DNA of 64,000 nt from Hyperoodon ampullatus (taxonomy: Eukaryota; Chordata; Mammalia; Artiodactyla; Ziphiidae). Under the pieces are notes generated by a model. It searched no databases. It saw nothing but the letters and a program-made list of their open reading frames with translations, and had not been told where the DNA came from. The position numbers were made by a program, and so were the translations under genes. The stretch spans positions 70,269,783-70,333,782 of the forward strand of contig OX457063.1 in assembly GCA_949752795.1 (NCBI GenBank), read 5' to 3'. Positions 60,934 to 64,000 of the stretch are shown in pieces. The stretch's first letter is position 1; each line of letters begins with the position of its first letter.

Positions 60934-60945
60934 CCTCAGGATCCG

Positions 60946-61600
60946 AAGGCTTTTAAATACAGATTTAGTTACTGTATTTAAGTGAGGTTGGGGAAAATTT
61001 AAACACATTTTTAAAAACTAGCAATGGAATTAAACCATATCAGCTCTCACCCACGTTAACATAATTCTTTGCCAACTCCTGACATCACCCTAAGCAATTA
61101 CAGCAACCATGTGGTCTATTCATTCAAGCCCTTATTGTTCCTTTACCTCATCAACTCTAATCATCTTTCTCTTCACTCCAAGTACCATGGCTGATTCTCT
61201 AAAAAATTCTCTAAAAAGCAATCTCACGTTCCTTACCCTCTCTCCTCTACTTCATTGGCCCTAAAAGTCCCCAGCCAGAGGTCAGTCCTATAATTTGCCT
61301 GCTCATATTCATCTACCTAGGTGTCTTAGCAAATACCATACAATCACGTGAGTCAATGCCATGACAGACTTGAGAATTATAATTTTAGTGGCCCACTCAA
61401 ATCTCTTTTGTCCTCATCTGGCAAATTTCATTCTCATTTCCTTGATGTCTTTTCTAAAACTTTACCAGTTTATTCAAGTATCTTTCTCATCAAATGATAT
61501 GATCTCCTACTTCACAAAAATAGCATAGATGAATCAGCGTAATCAGGTTTGAATTGTCCAAATGCACCTTCTTAAGAAAAAAAGCAGACCTCTGTTTGTA
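60946..61600. other. Unassigned sequence
   Basis: No gene recognised. It may continue the L2-like fragment that is clearer downstream. Confidence 0.4.
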
Positions 61601-62440
61601 CTTGTATTATTCTCCAGTTTCAGTGGATGAAATAGCCATGTTGCTGCTCGAAACTACCTCTGATCCCATGATTCTTTACTACTCCCCCTTCCTCTTTCTC
61701 TTCTGAGACCTTCCTACATGAGTTATCCCTTTCCTTTCTATATCTTCAGCCCCTCCCTGTCAACTGATCCTTTCCCTCAGTTTGTAAAACTGCCCATATT
61801 CTCTTGAACTTTTTAAAAACAAAGCCATCCTTTGACTCTGTGAAGCTCCTCTTTTCTCTTCTTCCTATAATGGACAGACTTCTTAAAATTGTCTTCACTT
61901 ATCTTCATTTCCTTCATCTCCTTATACCCATTCCCTTAACTAGACTCAGGTTCTGCTCCCTTCTGTACTTGAAGGCAAAGGTCATAAATCACTTCCTTAT
62001 TACCCTCACTTGAAACTGCCCTTTTTGAGATTACCAAAGTCATAATGTCCAAATCCAATGGGCATTTTTCAATCCTAATCTTACTAGCATTCCCCCCAAC
62101 CTTAATTTCTATTATTGACAAACACCTTGTTCTTGAAATTCCCTCTTCTCTTGATTTCTACAACCTCCATCTATTCCTGGTTTTCCCTCAGCCTCTCTGA
62201 CCATTTACTCTCCGGCTTCATAATAGACTCTTTTTAATCTGTCCCTTCTTTATTTGTTGCTCCAACCCAGGAGACTGTCACCTTCCCACTTTTTTCTTCA
62301 TTGTACTTTGTATCTCCAAAGGCATCTTCTCTATTCTCTTGATTTTACTGCACTTTACCTGCTTATGACTTCTACTCCTGACTTAGATTTGCTATCTACC
62401 TGGGTCTTTCTCTATTTCCCTGAGGTGGAAACTTAGGTTA
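61600..62440 (+). mobile_element. LINE-2-like RT fragment
   Basis: The segment cataatgtccaaatccaatgggcatttttcaatcctaatcttac translates to KSNGHFSILIL, which matches the L2-type RT block 'KSNGQFSVLILLDLSAAFDTVDH'. It is followed by ccttgttcttgaaattccctcttctcttgatttc and tcctggttttccctcagcctctctgac, the expected next L2 text. No open frame survives. Confidence 0.55.
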
Positions 62441-64000
62441 TGGATTTTAGGTCTCTTTTCTAACATATCTATTTAGTATTATAAATTTCACTCTGAGCTC
62501 TGCTTTCATGTTATGCCACAAATTTTAATAAGTTTCATATTCACTTAAATTTATTTGACAATATTTTTAAATTCCTTTTGAGACTTCTTCTTTGACCCAT
62601 GTGTTCTTAAAAGTGTTTTGTGTGATTTCCAGAGATGTGGGGATTTTCCAGCATTCTTACTATTATTGATTTCTAGTTTAATTCTATTAAGATCTTTGTA
62701 TGATTTCTATTCTTCTACATTTTTATGGTGTAAATGGTGTATTTTATGTTCAGATTGTGTTGTATCTTGGTGAATGTTCTATATGAGCCTGAGAAAATTT
62801 GGTATTGTTACTGTTAGGTGGAATATTCTATAGTGTCAATTAGATCAAGTTGATTAGTAGTGAAGTTCAGGTCCTCCATATGCTTACTTGTTATCTGCTT
62901 GGTCTATCAATTACTGACAGAGAGTTATTGAAGTGTTCAACTATACCATTGGATTTGTCTGTTTCTCCTTTCAGTTTTATCAGTTTTTGCCTCCTGTATC
63001 TTGATGCTCTTACGTTAGAGGCATACACATTCATGATTGTTTTATCTTCTTGTAGATTTACCCCTTTATCATTATTTCATGACCTTCTTTATCTTTGAAA
63101 TCTGTTCTAAAGTCTGCTTTGTCTAAAATTAATATAACTACTGCAACTTTCTTTTGATTAGTGTCGTCATGGTGTATTTTTATCCATTCCTATGCTTCTA
63201 ACCTATCTGAGTCTTTGTATTTATAGTGGTTTATTTGTAGGCAACATAGGGTTGCATCTTGTTTTTTTAATCATACTGACAATGTTTTTTTTATTGGCTT
63301 ATTTAGACCATTCACTTATAAAGTGATTATTAATACAGTTGTATCAATATCTATCATGGTTGTTACTGTTTTCTATTTGTCATTTTTTTCATTTCCCCCT
63401 CATTTTTTCCTTCTCTGTTTTAAATCGAATAGTATATATAATTCTATTTTATCTCTTTTCTTAGTCTATCAAGTATACTTCTTTTCAAAATTACTTTATA
63501 GTCATTGCCCTAGAGTTTACAATACGTATTTAAACTAGTCTGGTACACTTTCAAATAACATTATACTGCCTCACGTGTAGTTCAGGTACCTTATAACAGG
63601 ATATTCCCAGTCCCTCCCTTTGATCTCTTATCACATGGTTGACATTGATTTCTCTTATCCACATCCTATAATCACCAATCCACTATTATCATTATTTCTT
63701 TAAATAGTTATCTTTTGTCCTATGAATGAAAAAAAATATATATATATATATTTTTTTATTTAACCTTCACTCATTACTTCTCTGATGCAGACTTTTTTAA
63801 TGTAGATTCATATTTCTGACCCATATTATTTTCCTTATGCCTGAAGAGCTTCTTTTAACATTTCTTGCAGGAAAAATCTGTTGGTGATGAGTTCCCTCAG
63901 TTTCTGCTTGTCTGAGAAAGTCCTTATTTCTTGTTTGCTTCTAAAGAATAATTTCACTGACTGTTGAATGCTAGGTTGGTGATCTTTCTCTTTCAACACT
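62441..64000 (-). mobile_element. Old LINE-1 (L1M-like), ORF2 start to ORF1 end, runs off the window
   Basis: On the minus strand the endonuclease part of ORF2 lies at about 63320-62500: in reverse, tttgacccatgtgttc, ggtgaatgttctatatgagc, tggaatattctatagtgtcaattagatcaag and attgaagtgttcaactatacc match known L1 endonuclease text. An inter-ORF spacer follows (63340-63830, with an (AT)n run near 63735). The C-terminal part of ORF1 begins near 63850 (gaagagcttcttttaacatttcttgcagg) and continues past 64000. Diverged, with no intact frame. Confidence 0.75.

Larger units (their letters stand above)
56113..60945 (-). mobile_element. LINE-1 (L1-D), complete 5' half only; 5' partner of an L1 dimer
   Basis: On the minus strand it has a full 2.4-kb 5' UTR (60945-58562), ORF1 (58561-57652) and about the first 490 codons of ORF2 (57593-56113). 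It then passes into L1-C 5' UTR at about 56108-56117. The rest of RT, the C-terminus and the 3' UTR are absent, also on the far side of L1-C. Since L1 cDNA is made from the 3' end, a copy with only a 5' half cannot be a simple insertion. Confidence 0.88.
58562..60945 (-). promoter_or_regulatory. L1-D complete 5' UTR with internal promoter region
   Basis: From the 5' end (60945, minus strand): a YY1-like site, a block matching the start of L1-A, a CpG-rich block of about 0.9 kb (about 59.9-60.8 kb), a tract also present in L1-A (ggcggggccaggtcc ... gcagcggattaaagctcc), three 75-bp tandem repeats (59536-59760), a T-rich stretch, a 290-bp polypyrimidine tract and the ORF1-proximal block. In L1 this region drives Pol II transcription from within the element. 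The open frames in the GC-rich part (for example 59892-60290, 60287-60736) have no recognisable product. Confidence 0.85.

Noticed and set aside
1..64000. CRISPR array, prophage, bacterial operon or other compact gene system
   Set aside because: No regularly spaced direct repeats with unique spacers, no gene clusters and no ribosome-binding pattern. The content is mammalian interspersed repeats.

Overview
The window looks like repeat-rich, AT-rich mammalian nuclear DNA from a cetacean or a close relative (hippopotamus is the main alternative). Two things point there. Ten SINE copies belong to the tRNA-derived CHR class, recognised by an 'ttccctggtggcgcagtgg' head and an 'ggttcgagccc'-type B box. 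Several L1 copies have 5' UTR, ORF1, ORF2 and 3' UTR sequence like that known from whale and dolphin L1. I see no host protein-coding exon, rRNA, tRNA gene or CRISPR array. Nearly every long open frame lies in an L1, in its antisense strand, or in low-complexity DNA. The window is best read as intergenic or intronic sequence built by layered retrotransposition.

Layout, left half. Positions 1-2148 are unassigned apart from a (GGAA)n tract at 537-644. A full-length plus-strand L1 (L1-A) spans 2162-11375 with 13-bp target-site duplications (TSDs). A younger, 5'-truncated L1 (L1-B, 4469-7392, 14-bp TSD) sits inside its endonuclease domain, so what first looks like two tandem L1s is a nested pair. 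From 12.3 to 30.5 kb come CHR SINEs, MER5-like DNA transposon remnants, MIR and L2 fragments, an MLT1-type LTR (22946-23454), a composite L1 3'-end insertion (22242-22647) and a very old minus-strand L1 (about 28.1-30.5 kb).

Middle. An old, nearly full-length plus-strand L1 (L1-E, about 30.9-37.5 kb) carries two SINEs. Next come older L1 remnants (37.97-40.2 kb) broken by two minus-strand L1 3'-end insertions, a long-form SINE at 43.4 kb, an MLT1A-like solo LTR (44227-44581), and two head-to-tail SINEs at 47.7-48.1 kb that share one target site, with three copies of the 12-bp duplication.

Right part. A minus-strand L1 dimer fills 49963-60945. A full 5' part of one element (L1-D: GC-rich 5' UTR with a YY1-like site, three 75-bp tandem repeats, a polypurine tract, ORF1, and the first third of ORF2) runs directly into a nearly complete second element (L1-C), and L1-D has no 3' half. 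L1-C carries a second SINE doublet in its ORF1. Downstream lie an L2-like fragment and an old minus-strand L1 that runs off the window end.

The genes in the window act only as retrotransposon parts. The L1 ORF1 products are RNA-binding chaperones and the ORF2 products are endonuclease/reverse transcriptases; the SINEs depend on such L1 enzymes in trans. All L1 ORFs here are broken. I found no credible undescribed biological system. The most informative signals are structural: the nested L1, the L1 dimer, the SINE doublets, and unusual sequence within the L1-D 5' UTR and ORF1.
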